Assembly (NCBI GenBank): GCA_023387335.1
Contig: JAEWIF010000057.1
Location: 62,001 to 126,000 of the forward strand
Direction: 5' to 3'
From: Pseudomonadota bacterium
GTDB taxonomy: Bacteria; Pseudomonadota; Gammaproteobacteria; Burkholderiales; Burkholderiaceae_C
Length of the DNA: 64,000 bases
The first letter of the stretch is position 1. Every line of letters starts with the position of its first letter. Below, one piece after another: positions 18,295 to 26,544 of the stretch. Under the pieces are notes generated by a model. It saw only the letters and a program-made list of their open reading frames with translations. It made no database searches and was not told the origin of the DNA. A program made the translations under genes and the position numbers.

Positions 18295-18879
18295 ATGGCC
18301 CTGACCCACCTGCTCTACCTCCACGGTTTCCGCTCGTCGCCCAAGTCCACCAAGGCGCGGCAGGTCGCGGCCCGCATCGCGGGCGAGCATCCGCAGGTGA
18401 CGTGGTGGTGCCCGCAATTGCCGCCATCGCCGCGCGAGGCGATGCGGATGGTGATGGAGGGCATCGGGCACTGGCCGCGCGAGAGCATGGGCGCAGTCGG
18501 CTCCTCGCTCGGCGGCTTCTACGCCACGCACGTCGCGGTGGAAACCGGCTGCCGCGCCGTGGTGGTCAATCCCGCGGTGCACGCCGCGCGCGACCTGGCC
18601 CGGCACATCGGCGAGCAGACCGCCTGGCACGACCCCGGCGAGCACTTCTTCTTCGAACCGCGCTACGTGGACGAACTGCGCGACCTCGAGCACGGCGAGC
18701 TGCCGCATCCCGAGCGCCTGTTCGCGATCATCGCCAAGGGCGACGAGGTGCTGGACTGGCGCGAGATGACGGGCCGCTACCCCGGCTCGCGCATCGAGCT
18801 GCTGGAAGGCGGCGACCATGCCCTGCCTGAATTCGAGCAGCACCTGGACGAGGTTTTCGCCTTTCTGGGTCTTCAATGA
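18295..18879 (+). CDS. YqiA/YcfP-family alpha/beta-fold esterase
   Basis: A 194-residue small hydrolase. LLYLHGFRSSPKS is the oxyanion-hole region, GSSLGGFYATHVA is the nucleophile elbow with Ser in G-S-S-L-G, FAIIAKGDEVLDW carries the acid, and GGDHALPEFE carries the catalytic His. This matches the YqiA family, which includes E. coli YqiA, a short-chain acyl esterase. It is probably cytoplasmic: no signal peptide. It diverges from the response regulator gene and is followed by a 200-base region packed with inverted repeats. The natural substrate is not known. Confidence 0.88.
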   Translation: MALTHLLYLHGFRSSPKSTKARQVAARIAGEHPQVTWWCPQLPPSPREAMRMVMEGIGHWPRESMGAVGSSLGGFYATHVAVETGCRAVVVNPAVHAARDLARHIGEQTAWHDPGEHFFFEPRYVDELRDLEHGELPHPERLFAIIAKGDEVLDWREMTGRYPGSRIELLEGGDHALPEFEQHLDEVFAFLGLQ

Positions 18880-19055
18880 GACCGTGCTGCATGTTATTCC
18901 GCACGGTCCGACCCGTAGGTCAGCCGCAGGCTGACCTACTCGAAGACTGCGCGCAATAACATGGAGCGCAGTCTCCCTTGCGGGCAGGAGCCGGCTTTGC
19001 CGGGCCTGCCCGCACTAGCTAGAGCTCAGAAGAATCGCGCAGCGATTCTTCTGAG
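18880..19055. repeat. Cluster of six nested and consecutive inverted repeats
   Basis: This gap between the esterase and RNase genes holds six perfect dyads: GACCGTGC 18880-18887 with 18901-18908; CATGTTATT 18890-18898 with 18955-18963; GTAGGTCAGCC 18915-18925 with 18929-18939; AGACTGCGC 18944-18952 with 18966-18974; GCGGGCAGG 18980-18988 with 19005-19013; and a 14-bp stem at 19025-19038 with 19042-19055. No T-run follows on the plus strand, so none is a classic terminator for the esterase. The last stem ends 27 bases before the RNase start codon. I see no open frame in this stretch. Confidence 0.75.
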
Positions 19056-19082
19056 AAAACCCCGCATGGGACAATTCCGGCG

Positions 19083-21140
19083 ATGTATGCATTGTTCGAA
19101 GACGCCGGAAAGTTCCAGGCGGGCCGGGTCCTCTCCCAGGCCGAGGCTTCCGCCCAGGTAGAGCTGGACAGCGGCAAGCGCGTCAAGGTCAAGTCCGCGA
19201 ACATCCTCCTGACTTTCGAGAAACCGCAGCCGGCCGAACTGGTGGCCGGCGCGCAGGCGCTGGCGCAGACGATCGAGCTGGACCTCGCCTGGGAATTCGC
19301 CTCCGACGAGGAATTCGGCTTCGCCGACCTGGCGCGCGACTACTTCAGCGAGAAGGCCACGCTGGAACAGCAGGCCGCCGCGCTGTTCCGACTGCACGAG
19401 GCGCCGCACTACTTCCGCCGCGCCGGCAAGGGTCGCTTCCGCAAGGCGCCGGCCGAGATCGTGCAGCAGGCGCTCGCCGCGCTGGAAAAGAAGAAGCAGG
19501 TGCTGCAGCAGATCGCCGCCTGGGCCGCCGAACTCGCGGCCGGCGGCTGCCCGCCGCCGGTGCGCGAGCAGCTCTATCGCATCCTGTTCAAGCCGGACAA
19601 GAACGGGCCCGAATACAAGGCCGTGGTGGAAGCCTCGCGCTCCACGCAGATGGCGCCGCTGGCGCTGCTGCAGAAGGCGGGCGCCATCGATTCGGCCTAC
19701 CAGTTCCACTGGAAGCGCTTCCTGTTCGACTGGTTCCCCAAGGGCACGGGCTTCCCGCCCCTGGCCGCGCCCGGCATCGCCGCGGAGCTGCCGGTGGCGC
19801 CGGTGCAGGCGTTCTCGATCGACGACTCCAGCACCACCGAGATCGACGACGCGCTCTCGGTGCAGGGCCTGGGCAGCGGCACGGTGACGGTGGGCATCCA
19901 CATCGCGGCGCCGGGCCTCGCGGTGCAGCCCGGCACGCCGCTGGACCAGGTGGCGCGCCAGCGCCTGTCCACGGTCTACATGCCGGGCCACAAGATCACC
20001 ATGCTGCCGGACGAGGTGGTGGCGGCCTACACGCTGGAGGAAGGGCGCGACTGCCCCGCGGTGTCGCTGTACGTCAGCTTCGACGAGGCCACCCTCGTGA
20101 TGCAGTCGTCCGAGACGAAGCTGGAGCGCGTGCCGATCCGCGCCAACCTGCGCCACGACCAGCTCGACCAGCACCTCACCGTCGACTGGCTGGAAGGCGG
20201 CGCCACCGCGCACGGGGTGCCCGAGCCCGCGGCGCACCTGCGCGAGCCGCTCTCGTTCCTTTGGCGGCTGGCGCAGCACCTCAAGGGGCTGCGCGAGGTC
20301 GTGCGCGGCAAGCCGGAGAACTTCAGCCGGCCCGACTACAACTTCCGCCTGGTCGGCCACGACGGCAGCGAGCCCGATGGCAGCGAGCAGGTGGAGATCA
20401 CCGTGCGCAAGCGCGGCGCGCCGCTGGACCTGATCGTGTCCGAGGCCATGATCCTGGCCAACAGCAGCTGGGGCACCTGGCTCGCCGAACTGGGCGTGCC
20501 CGGCATCTACCGCAGCCAGGCCAGCCTGCTGCCCGGCGTGAAGGTGCGCATGGGCACCAAGGCGCTTCCGCACGCGGGCCTGGGCGTCAAGAGCTACGCC
20601 TGGAGCACCTCGCCGCTGCGCCGCTACACCGACCTGGTGAACCAGTGGCAGATCATCGCGGCGGCCCGCCACGGCCGCACCGCCGCCCTGGCCGCGCCCT
20701 TCAAGCCGAAGGACGCCGACCTGTTCTCCATCATCTCGTCCTTCGACGCGGCCTACTCCGCCTACAACGGCTACCAGGCCGGCATGGAGCGGTTCTGGAC
20801 GCTGCACTACCTGCGCCAGCAGGGCATCAAGGAGCTCGAAGGCACGGTGTTCCGCGAGGGGCTGGTGCGCGCCGACACGCTGCCGCTGGTGCTGCCGGTG
20901 CTGGGCACGGAGAACGTCGCGCGCGGCACCCGGGTGCGCGTGCGCCTGGGCGACATCGACGACATCACGCTGGACGTCTCGGGCACCCTGATCGAGCGGC
21001 TGGACACCGCGCCCCAGGCGCTGTCGGCGGAAGACGACACCGGGGAGGAAGAAGAGCCGGTGGCCGGCCCGATCGCGATCGCGGTGGACGTCGCGGAGGG
21101 CGGAGAACTCGACAATGCGGCGGATAATCCGCCGTCGTGA
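19083..21140 (+). CDS. RNB-domain exoribonuclease, RNase II/VacB family
   Basis: A 685-residue 3'-5' exoribonuclease-like protein. The RNB catalytic block FSIDDSSTTEIDDALSV (about residues 240-257) provides the metal-binding Asp residues, followed by GIHIAAPG, STVYMPGHKITMLP and the conserved SPLRRYTDLVNQWQ block near 515. The N-terminal 200 residues resemble the short cold-shock-like region of this family's beta-proteobacterial branch. A C-terminal stretch after 590 may be an S1-like fold, ending in an acidic tail. It is probably an RNase II homologue acting in mRNA decay. The stop overlaps the tonB-like GTG start by 3 bases, so the two genes, and probably aroE and mtgA behind them, form one operon. 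Confidence 0.9.
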   Translation: MYALFEDAGKFQAGRVLSQAEASAQVELDSGKRVKVKSANILLTFEKPQPAELVAGAQALAQTIELDLAWEFASDEEFGFADLARDYFSEKATLEQQAAALFRLHEAPHYFRRAGKGRFRKAPAEIVQQALAALEKKKQVLQQIAAWAAELAAGGCPPPVREQLYRILFKPDKNGPEYKAVVEASRSTQMAPLALLQKAGAIDSAYQFHWKRFLFDWFPKGTGFPPLAAPGIAAELPVAPVQAFSIDDSSTTEIDDALSVQGLGSGTVTVGIHIAAPGLAVQPGTPLDQVARQRLSTVYMPGHKITMLPDEVVAAYTLEEGRDCPAVSLYVSFDEATLVMQSSETKLERVPIRANLRHDQLDQHLTVDWLEGGATAHGVPEPAAHLREPLSFLWRLAQHLKGLREVVRGKPENFSRPDYNFRLVGHDGSEPDGSEQVEITVRKRGAPLDLIVSEAMILANSSWGTWLAELGVPGIYRSQASLLPGVKVRMGTKALPHAGLGVKSYAWSTSPLRRYTDLVNQWQIIAAARHGRTAALAAPFKPKDADLFSIISSFDAAYSAYNGYQAGMERFWTLHYLRQQGIKELEGTVFREGLVRADTLPLVLPVLGTENVARGTRVRVRLGDIDDITLDVSGTLIERLDTAPQALSAEDDTGEEEEPVAGPIAIAVDVAEGGELDNAADNPPS

Positions 21141-21991
21141 ACCTCAAGTCCTTCAGCACCCTGCAGATCGCGCTGGGCGTCTCGTTCGCGGCGCATGCCG
21201 CGCTCCTGACGGTGCGCATCGTGGACCCGGAAGGCTTCAACCGCGTGTTCCAGGACACGCCGCTCGAGGTGGTGCTGGTCAATGCCCGCAGCGACGAGAA
21301 GCCGATCAAGGCCCAGGCCATCGCCCAGGCCGCGCTGGCCGGCGGCGGTGAGGCCGCCAGCGGCCGCGCCACTTCGCCGCTGCCGCCTTCCGCGCTGACC
21401 ACCATCGGCGACGCCGCCGAGGACGCGCAAAAGCGCGTCGAGGCCATGCAGGACCAGCAGATGCTGATGCTGGCCCAGGTCAAGAGCATGCTGGCCGCGC
21501 TGCCGCCACCCGACCCGAAGCAGCGCACCAACGCCGTGGACGCGCAGGCGCGCGAGGAAAAGCGCCGCCAGCTGGTCAAGCTGCTGGCCGAGATCGAGCG
21601 GCGCATCAACGAGGAGAACGCGCGGCCCAAGAAGCGCTACGTGAGCCCGGCCACGCGCGAAGAGGTCTACGCGATCTACTATGACTCGCTGCGCCGCAGG
21701 ATCGAGGACCGCGGCACGCACAACTTCCCCGAGGCCGCCGGCCGCAAGCTGTACGGCGAACTCACCATGATCGTCACCGTCAACCACGACGGCCGCGTGC
21801 TCGGGACCGAGGTGGTCGAGAGCTCCGGCAACCGCACGCTCGACCGCCGGGCGGAGAGCATCGCGCGCGCCGCCGGCCCGTTCGGCGCCTTCTCCGCCCC
21901 GATGCGCAAGCGCGCCGACCAGATCGTGGTGGTCTCGCGCTTCAAGTTCACGCGCGACGAGACGCTCGAGACCAAGCTCACCGCGCGATGA
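21137..21991 (+). CDS. TonB-family energy transducer
   Basis: A 284-residue envelope protein. One N-terminal helix (residues 8-27, LQIALGVSFAAHAALLTVRI) anchors it in the inner membrane. A long charged, Ala-rich and Arg/Glu-rich helical region spans the periplasm, and the C-terminal TonB fold (about 180-275) includes RRRIEDRGTHNFPEAA, GELTMIVTVNHDGRVLGTEVV (read in parts) and SSGNRTLDRRAE. TonB proteins pass proton-motive energy to outer-membrane receptors; ExbBD are not adjacent, so this could be an orphan or envelope-related member. It starts with GTG overlapping the RNase stop, and its own stop overlaps the aroE start by 4 bases. Confidence 0.87.
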   Translation: MNLKSFSTLQIALGVSFAAHAALLTVRIVDPEGFNRVFQDTPLEVVLVNARSDEKPIKAQAIAQAALAGGGEAASGRATSPLPPSALTTIGDAAEDAQKRVEAMQDQQMLMLAQVKSMLAALPPPDPKQRTNAVDAQAREEKRRQLVKLLAEIERRINEENARPKKRYVSPATREEVYAIYYDSLRRRIEDRGTHNFPEAAGRKLYGELTMIVTVNHDGRVLGTEVVESSGNRTLDRRAESIARAAGPFGAFSAPMRKRADQIVVVSRFKFTRDETLETKLTAR

Positions 21992-22824
21992 ACCCGCATC
22001 GCTACTGCGTCGTCGGCCATCCCGTCGAGCACAGCCGCTCGCCGTGGATCCATGCGCGCTTCGCGCAGCTCACCGGCGAGCCGGTGGAGTACGGCAAGCT
22101 GCTCGCGCCCCTCGACGGCTTCACGGCCACCGTGCAGCGCTTCCGCCGGGAAGGCGGCCGCGGCTGCAACGTCACCCTGCCCTTCAAGTTCGAGGCCGCT
22201 TCGCTGGCCGGCACGCTGAGCGACCGCGCCCGGCTGGCCGGCGCGTGCAACACGCTGCGCTTCGATGAGAAGGGCGTGTTCGGCGACAACACGGATGGCG
22301 CGGGCCTGGTGCGCGACATAGCCTCGGCCGGCGTGGCGATGGCCGGGCGCGATGTGCTGCTGGTGGGCGCCGGTGGCGCGGGCGCGGGCGTGCTGGGTCC
22401 GCTGCTGCAGGCGCGGCCGGCGCGGGTCGTCGTCGCCAACCGCACGCCCGCCAAGGCGCAGGCGCTGGTGGACAGCCACGCGGCTCTCGCCCGCTCGCAA
22501 TCCGTGGATCTCGCCTCGTGCGGCCTCGACGCCATCCCGGGCGCCTTCGACATCGTGGTCAACGCCAGCGCCAGCAGCATCGCCGGCGGCGGCGTGCCGG
22601 TGCCCGCCTCGGTGCTGCGGCCCGGCGCGCTCGCCTACGACATGATGTACGGCCCCGCCGCGCAGGGCTTCCTCGACTGGGCCCGCGCGCACGGCGCCAC
22701 GCCGCGCGACGGCCTGGGCATGCTGGTGGAACAGGCGGCCGAATCCTTCTTCGTGTGGCGCGGCGTGCGGCCGGACACCGGCCCCGTGCTGGCCGAACTG
22801 CGCGCCCTCCTGGCCGCGGGGTGA
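21988..22824 (+). CDS. aroE: Shikimate dehydrogenase
   Basis: AroE reduces 3-dehydroshikimate to shikimate with NADPH in aromatic amino acid synthesis. The 278-residue protein shows the shikimate-binding segments VEHSRSPWIH and GCNVTLPFK (catalytic Lys), ACNTL, GDNTDGAGL (catalytic Asp), the NADP loop VLLVGAGGAGAGV with VANRTPAKA, and GMLVEQAAESFFVWRG near the end. Length and motifs are normal. The ATG overlaps the tonB stop by 4 bases, and mtgA follows after 4 bases. It is unlinked to aroG elsewhere in the window, and I see no attenuator upstream of it. Confidence 0.95.
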   Translation: MNPHRYCVVGHPVEHSRSPWIHARFAQLTGEPVEYGKLLAPLDGFTATVQRFRREGGRGCNVTLPFKFEAASLAGTLSDRARLAGACNTLRFDEKGVFGDNTDGAGLVRDIASAGVAMAGRDVLLVGAGGAGAGVLGPLLQARPARVVVANRTPAKAQALVDSHAALARSQSVDLASCGLDAIPGAFDIVVNASASSIAGGGVPVPASVLRPGALAYDMMYGPAAQGFLDWARAHGATPRDGLGMLVEQAAESFFVWRGVRPDTGPVLAELRALLAAG

Positions 22825-22828
22825 CGGC

Positions 22829-23557
22829 TTGAAGGGCGTGCTGCGCTGGGTGCTGCTGGCGATCCTCGCCGGCCTGCTGCTGCAGCTGTTCTTCGTGCTG
22901 AGCATCGCCGCGTCCGCCGTGCTCGACCCGCGCTCCACCACTTTCCAGCGTTCGGAGGCCTTCCGCATCGCCACCGAAAGCGACCGGCTGCGCTGGCGCC
23001 AGCAGTGGGTGCCCTATTCGCGCATCTCCGACCACCTGAAGCGCGCCGTGATCGCGTCCGAGGACGACGGCTTCGCCCAGCACGAAGGCGTGGACTGGGA
23101 GGCGCTGGAGAAGGCCTGGGAGAAGAACGCCAAGGCCGAGGAACTGGCGGCGCGACGCACGCAGCTGCGGCCCAACGCGCGGCCGCCGAAGATCGTCGGG
23201 GGCTCCACCATCACCCAGCAGCTGGCCAAGAACCTGCTGCTGTCCGGCGAGCGCACCCTGCTGCGCAAGGGCCAGGAGTTCGTGCTCACGCTGACGCTGG
23301 AAGCCCTGCTGCCCAAGCAGCGCATCCTCGAGATCTACCTGAACAACGTGGAATGGGGCGAAGGCGTGTTCGGCGCCGAAGCCGCCGCGCAGCACTACTG
23401 GCGCAAGCCGGCCAGCCAGCTCACCCCGTACGAGGCCGCGCGGCTCGCGGTGATGCTGCCGCGGCCCAGGTACTTCGAGAAACGCTCGAACTCGGGCTAC
23501 CTCGCCAATCGCGCGAACATCATCGTGGGGCGGATGCGGCACGCGGAGTTGCCGTGA
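22829..23557 (+). CDS. mtgA: Monofunctional biosynthetic peptidoglycan transglycosylase
   Basis: MtgA polymerises lipid II glycan strands without a transpeptidase domain. The 242-residue protein has a single N-terminal membrane anchor (LLAILAGLLLQLFFVLSIAA) and a family 51 glycosyltransferase domain: catalytic Glu in ASEDDGFAQHEGVDW, GGSTITQQLAKNLLLS, KGQEFVLTLTLEALL, EIYLNNVEWGEGVFGAE and ARLAVMLPRPR. The start is TTG at 22829, 4 bases after aroE. No better start exists before the membrane helix. It probably belongs to the RNase-tonB-aroE-mtgA operon. Confidence 0.93.
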   Translation: MKGVLRWVLLAILAGLLLQLFFVLSIAASAVLDPRSTTFQRSEAFRIATESDRLRWRQQWVPYSRISDHLKRAVIASEDDGFAQHEGVDWEALEKAWEKNAKAEELAARRTQLRPNARPPKIVGGSTITQQLAKNLLLSGERTLLRKGQEFVLTLTLEALLPKQRILEIYLNNVEWGEGVFGAEAAAQHYWRKPASQLTPYEAARLAVMLPRPRYFEKRSNSGYLANRANIIVGRMRHAELP

Positions 23558-23572
23558 CCCGCCGGGCGTACG

Positions 23573-24397
23573 TCAGCGCCGCCCGAACGACTGCGCCCAG
23601 TAGATCCCGCCCTCGCTCGCGTTGTTGACCGCGTAGGCCACGCCCATCTCGGTGAAGCGCGGCTCCATGATGTTGGCGCAGTGCTCGGGGCTGTGCAGCC
23701 AGTCCTGCATCACGCGCTCGGGCGTGGTCTGGCCCATGGCGACGTTCTCGCCGATGCTGCGCCACTTGTAGCCGGCGCGGTCGGCACGGTCCGCCGGCGT
23801 GCTGCCGTCGCGGCCCTGGTGCTCCAGGTAGCCGTAGCGCGCCATCGACTGCGCATGGCCGACCGCGGCCTGCGTCAGCTGCTGCTGCAACACCAGCGGC
23901 GGCGCCGGACCGAACGATTCGTTGCCGCAGCGGCGCGGCTGGCCGCGTGCCTGGTTGACGAGCGCCAGCACCCGCTCGGCCACGCCGTTGGCCTCGGCCG
24001 CGGCAGGCGGATCGAAGGGCACGGCGGCGATGATCCAGTACGAGTTGCCCGATCGCTGCACGCCCACTTCGCGCAGCGCGGCATCGCCCAGCGACCGGCA
24101 TTGCGACGGCACCAGCGCCTGGGCCACGGCCTGCGCCGAGCGGTAGCCGCTGAAGTTCCACTGGAAGCTGCGTTGCGCGCGATAGCCGCTGCCCTGCAGC
24201 GCGCGCTCGAGCGAGGCGCCCTGCGAGAGGCGGCGCGCGGCATCGTCCAGGCGGGCGTCGGGCCGCAGCGCGCCGGTCGCGCCGCATTGCTGCCGCGCGC
24301 GCGAGATCGCGGCCAGCAGCTCGTCCGGCTGAGCCTCGGCTGCGCAAGCCGCGAGGGCCAGCGGCAGGGTCGCGAGAAGCGCGCGCCAGTTCAGCAT
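23573..24397 (-). CDS. CAP-domain (SCP/PR1-like) lipoprotein
   Basis: A 274-residue exported protein. The N-terminus MLNWRALLATLPLALAACAA has a hydrophobic core and a lipobox ending LAAC at Cys18, so it is a probable lipoprotein. The C-terminal half (about 145-274) is a CAP domain: LVNQARGQPRRCG, HAQSMARYGYLEHQGRDG, GENVAMG, VMQDWLHSPEHCANIMEPRF and MGVAYAV. The His and Glu residues of the CAP cavity are present. The N-terminal half (about 25-140) has no family I recognise. Bacterial CAP proteins are mostly of unknown function. It converges on mtgA and diverges from the acyltransferase gene. Confidence 0.88.
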   Translation of the reverse strand: MLNWRALLATLPLALAACAAEAQPDELLAAISRARQQCGATGALRPDARLDDAARRLSQGASLERALQGSGYRAQRSFQWNFSGYRSAQAVAQALVPSQCRSLGDAALREVGVQRSGNSYWIIAAVPFDPPAAAEANGVAERVLALVNQARGQPRRCGNESFGPAPPLVLQQQLTQAAVGHAQSMARYGYLEHQGRDGSTPADRADRAGYKWRSIGENVAMGQTTPERVMQDWLHSPEHCANIMEPRFTEMGVAYAVNNASEGGIYWAQSFGRR

Positions 24398-24484
24398 CAG
24401 GCCAGCATACCGACGGGCCGCGAACGCGGCATGTCGGCCGCCGGCGCGTCCGCTTGCAGGGAAGCGGGCTCAGCCGTGACGCTT

Positions 24485-25108
24485 ATGATCGCCCGCATGC
24501 TTGCCAAGGCGATGAGCCTGTTCCTGCTGGGCCTGGTTCGGTTGCTGACCGGCGCGCAGGCGCGCTGGTACGGTTGCCCGCCCAAGGCCGAGCAGCGCAT
24601 CTACTTCGCCAACCACCAGAGCCACGCCGACCTGGTGATGATCTGGGCGGCCCTGCCCCAGGAACTGCGCAGCATCACCCGCCCCGTCGCCGCGCGCGAC
24701 TACTGGACCCGCGGGAGGCTGCGCGAGTGGATCACCACCGCCGTGTTCAACGCCGTGTACGTGGACCGGGCGCGCACCGGCGAGCAGGACCCGCTCGAGC
24801 CGCTGGTGCAGGCGCTGGACAGCGGCGATTCGATCATCCTGTTCCCCGAAGGCACGCGCGGCCATGCCGAGGAACCGCAGCCGTTCAAGGCCGGCCTCTA
24901 CAACCTGGCGCTGCGCTTCCCGCAGGTGGTGCTGGTGCCGGCCTGGATCGCCAACGTGCAGCGCGTGATGCCCAAGGGGGAAGTGGTGCCCGTGCCCATC
25001 CTGTGTTCTGTCACGTTCGGCGCGCCGGTCGCGCTGCGGGCCGGCGAGGACCGGCACGGCTTCCTGGCGCGCGCCCGCGAGGCGGTGATCGCGCTGCGCG
25101 ACGTCTGA
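24485..25108 (+). CDS. Lysophospholipid acyltransferase (PlsC-like)
   Basis: A 207-residue 1-acyl-glycerol-3-phosphate acyltransferase-like protein. It carries the catalytic NHQSHAD (HX4D) motif near residue 39 and the FPEGTRG motif near 122, preceded by a hydrophobic N-terminal segment that probably attaches it to the membrane. The product would be phosphatidic acid, the substrate of the CDP-diacylglycerol synthase family encoded 5 bases downstream, so the two probably act together. ATG at 24485 was chosen; ATG at 24497 is also possible, as no strong ribosome site discriminates between them. Confidence 0.88.
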   Translation: MIARMLAKAMSLFLLGLVRLLTGAQARWYGCPPKAEQRIYFANHQSHADLVMIWAALPQELRSITRPVAARDYWTRGRLREWITTAVFNAVYVDRARTGEQDPLEPLVQALDSGDSIILFPEGTRGHAEEPQPFKAGLYNLALRFPQVVLVPAWIANVQRVMPKGEVVPVPILCSVTFGAPVALRAGEDRHGFLARAREAVIALRDV

Positions 25109-25113
25109 GCGGC

Positions 25114-26109
25114 ATGAGCGGCATCGACGACGCCCTTCGCGCCCTCTCGCCCTACCAGCAGGTCGGCGCGCTGTTCATCGGCGTGTTCGGCATCCTGGTG
25201 CTGGTGAGCGTGAGCGCGTTCCTGCTCAGTTTCCGCGCGACGGCCACCGCGCAGGACGAAGCGCGGCAGGAGCGGCTGGAGGACTTCCGCAAGCTGCTGT
25301 CCACCTCCTGGTTCATGGTGGTGGTGTTCTGGATCGGCTGGATCGCCGGGCCGGTGGTGGCGACGCTGCTGTTCGCGCTGATCGCCTTCCTGGCGCTGCG
25401 CGAGTTCATCACGCTGTCGCCCACCCGGCGCGGGGACCACCGCAGCCTGGTGCTGGCCTTCTTCGTGGTGCTGCCGGTGCAGTTCTGGCTGGCCGCCACG
25501 CGGCGCTTCGACCTGTTCACCGTGTTCATCCCGGTCTACGTGTTCCTGGCGATCCCGCTCGTGAGCGCCCTGAACGGCGACACGCAGCGCTTCCTGGAAC
25601 GCAACGCCAAGCTGCAGTGGGGCATCGTGGTCTGCGTGTACGGCACCAGCCACGTGCCGGCCCTGCTGCTGCTGGAGTTCCGCGACCATCCGCCGGGCCA
25701 GGGCGCTTTCCTGGTCTTCTTCCTGGTGTTCACGGTGCAGACCTGCATGGTGGTGCAGCACCTGCTCTCGCGCGGCCAGGCGCGGCCGCCCAGCATCCCG
25801 GACGTGAGCAGGAGCTTCAACTGGACGGCCTGGGCGCTGGGGATGGCGGTGGGCAGCCTGCTGGGGGGCGCGCTGTCGTTCATCACGCCGTTCGGGCCGC
25901 CGCAGGCGGTGGCGATGGCGTTCATCGCCTGCGCCGCGGGATCACTGGGTCATCTGGTGATGAAGGCGATCAAGCGGGATCGCGGTGTCCCCGCCTGGGG
26001 ACACCGCGCCTCGGTCACGGGCGCGAACGGCCTGCTGGACCGGGTGGACGCGCTGTGCTTCGGCGCGCCCGTCTTCTTCCACTCGGTGCGGTGGTGGTTC
26101 GGCGTTTAA
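25114..26109 (+). CDS. Phosphatidate cytidylyltransferase-like membrane protein
   Basis: A 331-residue integral membrane protein with about eight hydrophobic helices. CdsA enzymes make CDP-diacylglycerol from CTP and phosphatidate. The C-terminal signature is partly kept (AIKRDRGVPAWG...GANGLLDRVDALCFGAP), but the usual K-D pair and GHGG of this signature are altered, so catalysis may be modified. This fits the divergent CdsA relatives found next to a PlsC paralogue rather than the main essential CdsA. It follows the acyltransferase by 5 bases and overlaps the convergent BON gene by 4 bases. Confidence 0.82.
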   Translation: MSGIDDALRALSPYQQVGALFIGVFGILVLVSVSAFLLSFRATATAQDEARQERLEDFRKLLSTSWFMVVVFWIGWIAGPVVATLLFALIAFLALREFITLSPTRRGDHRSLVLAFFVVLPVQFWLAATRRFDLFTVFIPVYVFLAIPLVSALNGDTQRFLERNAKLQWGIVVCVYGTSHVPALLLLEFRDHPPGQGAFLVFFLVFTVQTCMVVQHLLSRGQARPPSIPDVSRSFNWTAWALGMAVGSLLGGALSFITPFGPPQAVAMAFIACAAGSLGHLVMKAIKRDRGVPAWGHRASVTGANGLLDRVDALCFGAPVFFHSVRWWFGV

Positions 26110-26429
26110 CGCGCGCCGGTGATCACCAGCTGGTTGTCGACCGACTTCACGCCTTCGACCTTGCGAGCCGTGTCGCCGGCCTTGCGCCATTCGGCCATGT
26201 TCTTCACTTCGCCGCGCAGGCGCACGGCGCCCTGCGTGGTGTCGACGTTGATCTTCATGGCGCTGAGTTCGGGATCGCCGGCGAAGGCGGCCTTCAGCTT
26301 GGTGCCGATGGTGGCGTCGTCGACTGCCTGGCCCGCGGTGCGCGTGCCGGTGCGGGTGTCGCCCGAACCGAAGGTGCCGCAACCGGCGAGGCCCAGGGCC
26401 ACGGCGAAGGCGATGAGGATGGTTTTCAT
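26106..26429 (-). CDS. BON-domain lipoprotein
   Basis: A 107-residue small exported protein. The N-terminus MKTILIAFAVALGLAGCGTF ends in a clear lipobox (LAGC). The remainder is one BON domain (about 37-105): IGTKLKAAFAGDPELSAMKI, TQGAVRLRGEVKN and VEGVKSVDNQL. BON proteins such as OsmY and DolP work in envelope or stress maintenance. ATG at 26429 is preceded by AAGGAG at a good distance. It diverges from ruvC; the roughly 115-base gap between them must hold both promoters. Confidence 0.9.
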   Translation of the reverse strand: MKTILIAFAVALGLAGCGTFGSGDTRTGTRTAGQAVDDATIGTKLKAAFAGDPELSAMKINVDTTQGAVRLRGEVKNMAEWRKAGDTARKVEGVKSVDNQLVITGAR

Positions 26430-26544
26430 GTATTTCTCCTTGTTGATGTGCACGGTGTGCACTCCGTACTTTGCAGCCCGGCCACGCCTGAGCTTGTAGG
26501 ACGCGGCCGCGCGGACTGCCCCGCGAGGATAGACTCAACCGGAC

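Noticed and set aside
18880..19082. CRISPR array in the repeat-rich gap
   Set aside because: The repeats are different inverted pairs, not identical direct repeats with spacers, and no cas genes are present.
26430..26470. Repeated GTGCAC near the BON gene as an operator
   Set aside because: Only two copies of a 6-base palindrome in a short GC-rich gap; too weak to support.
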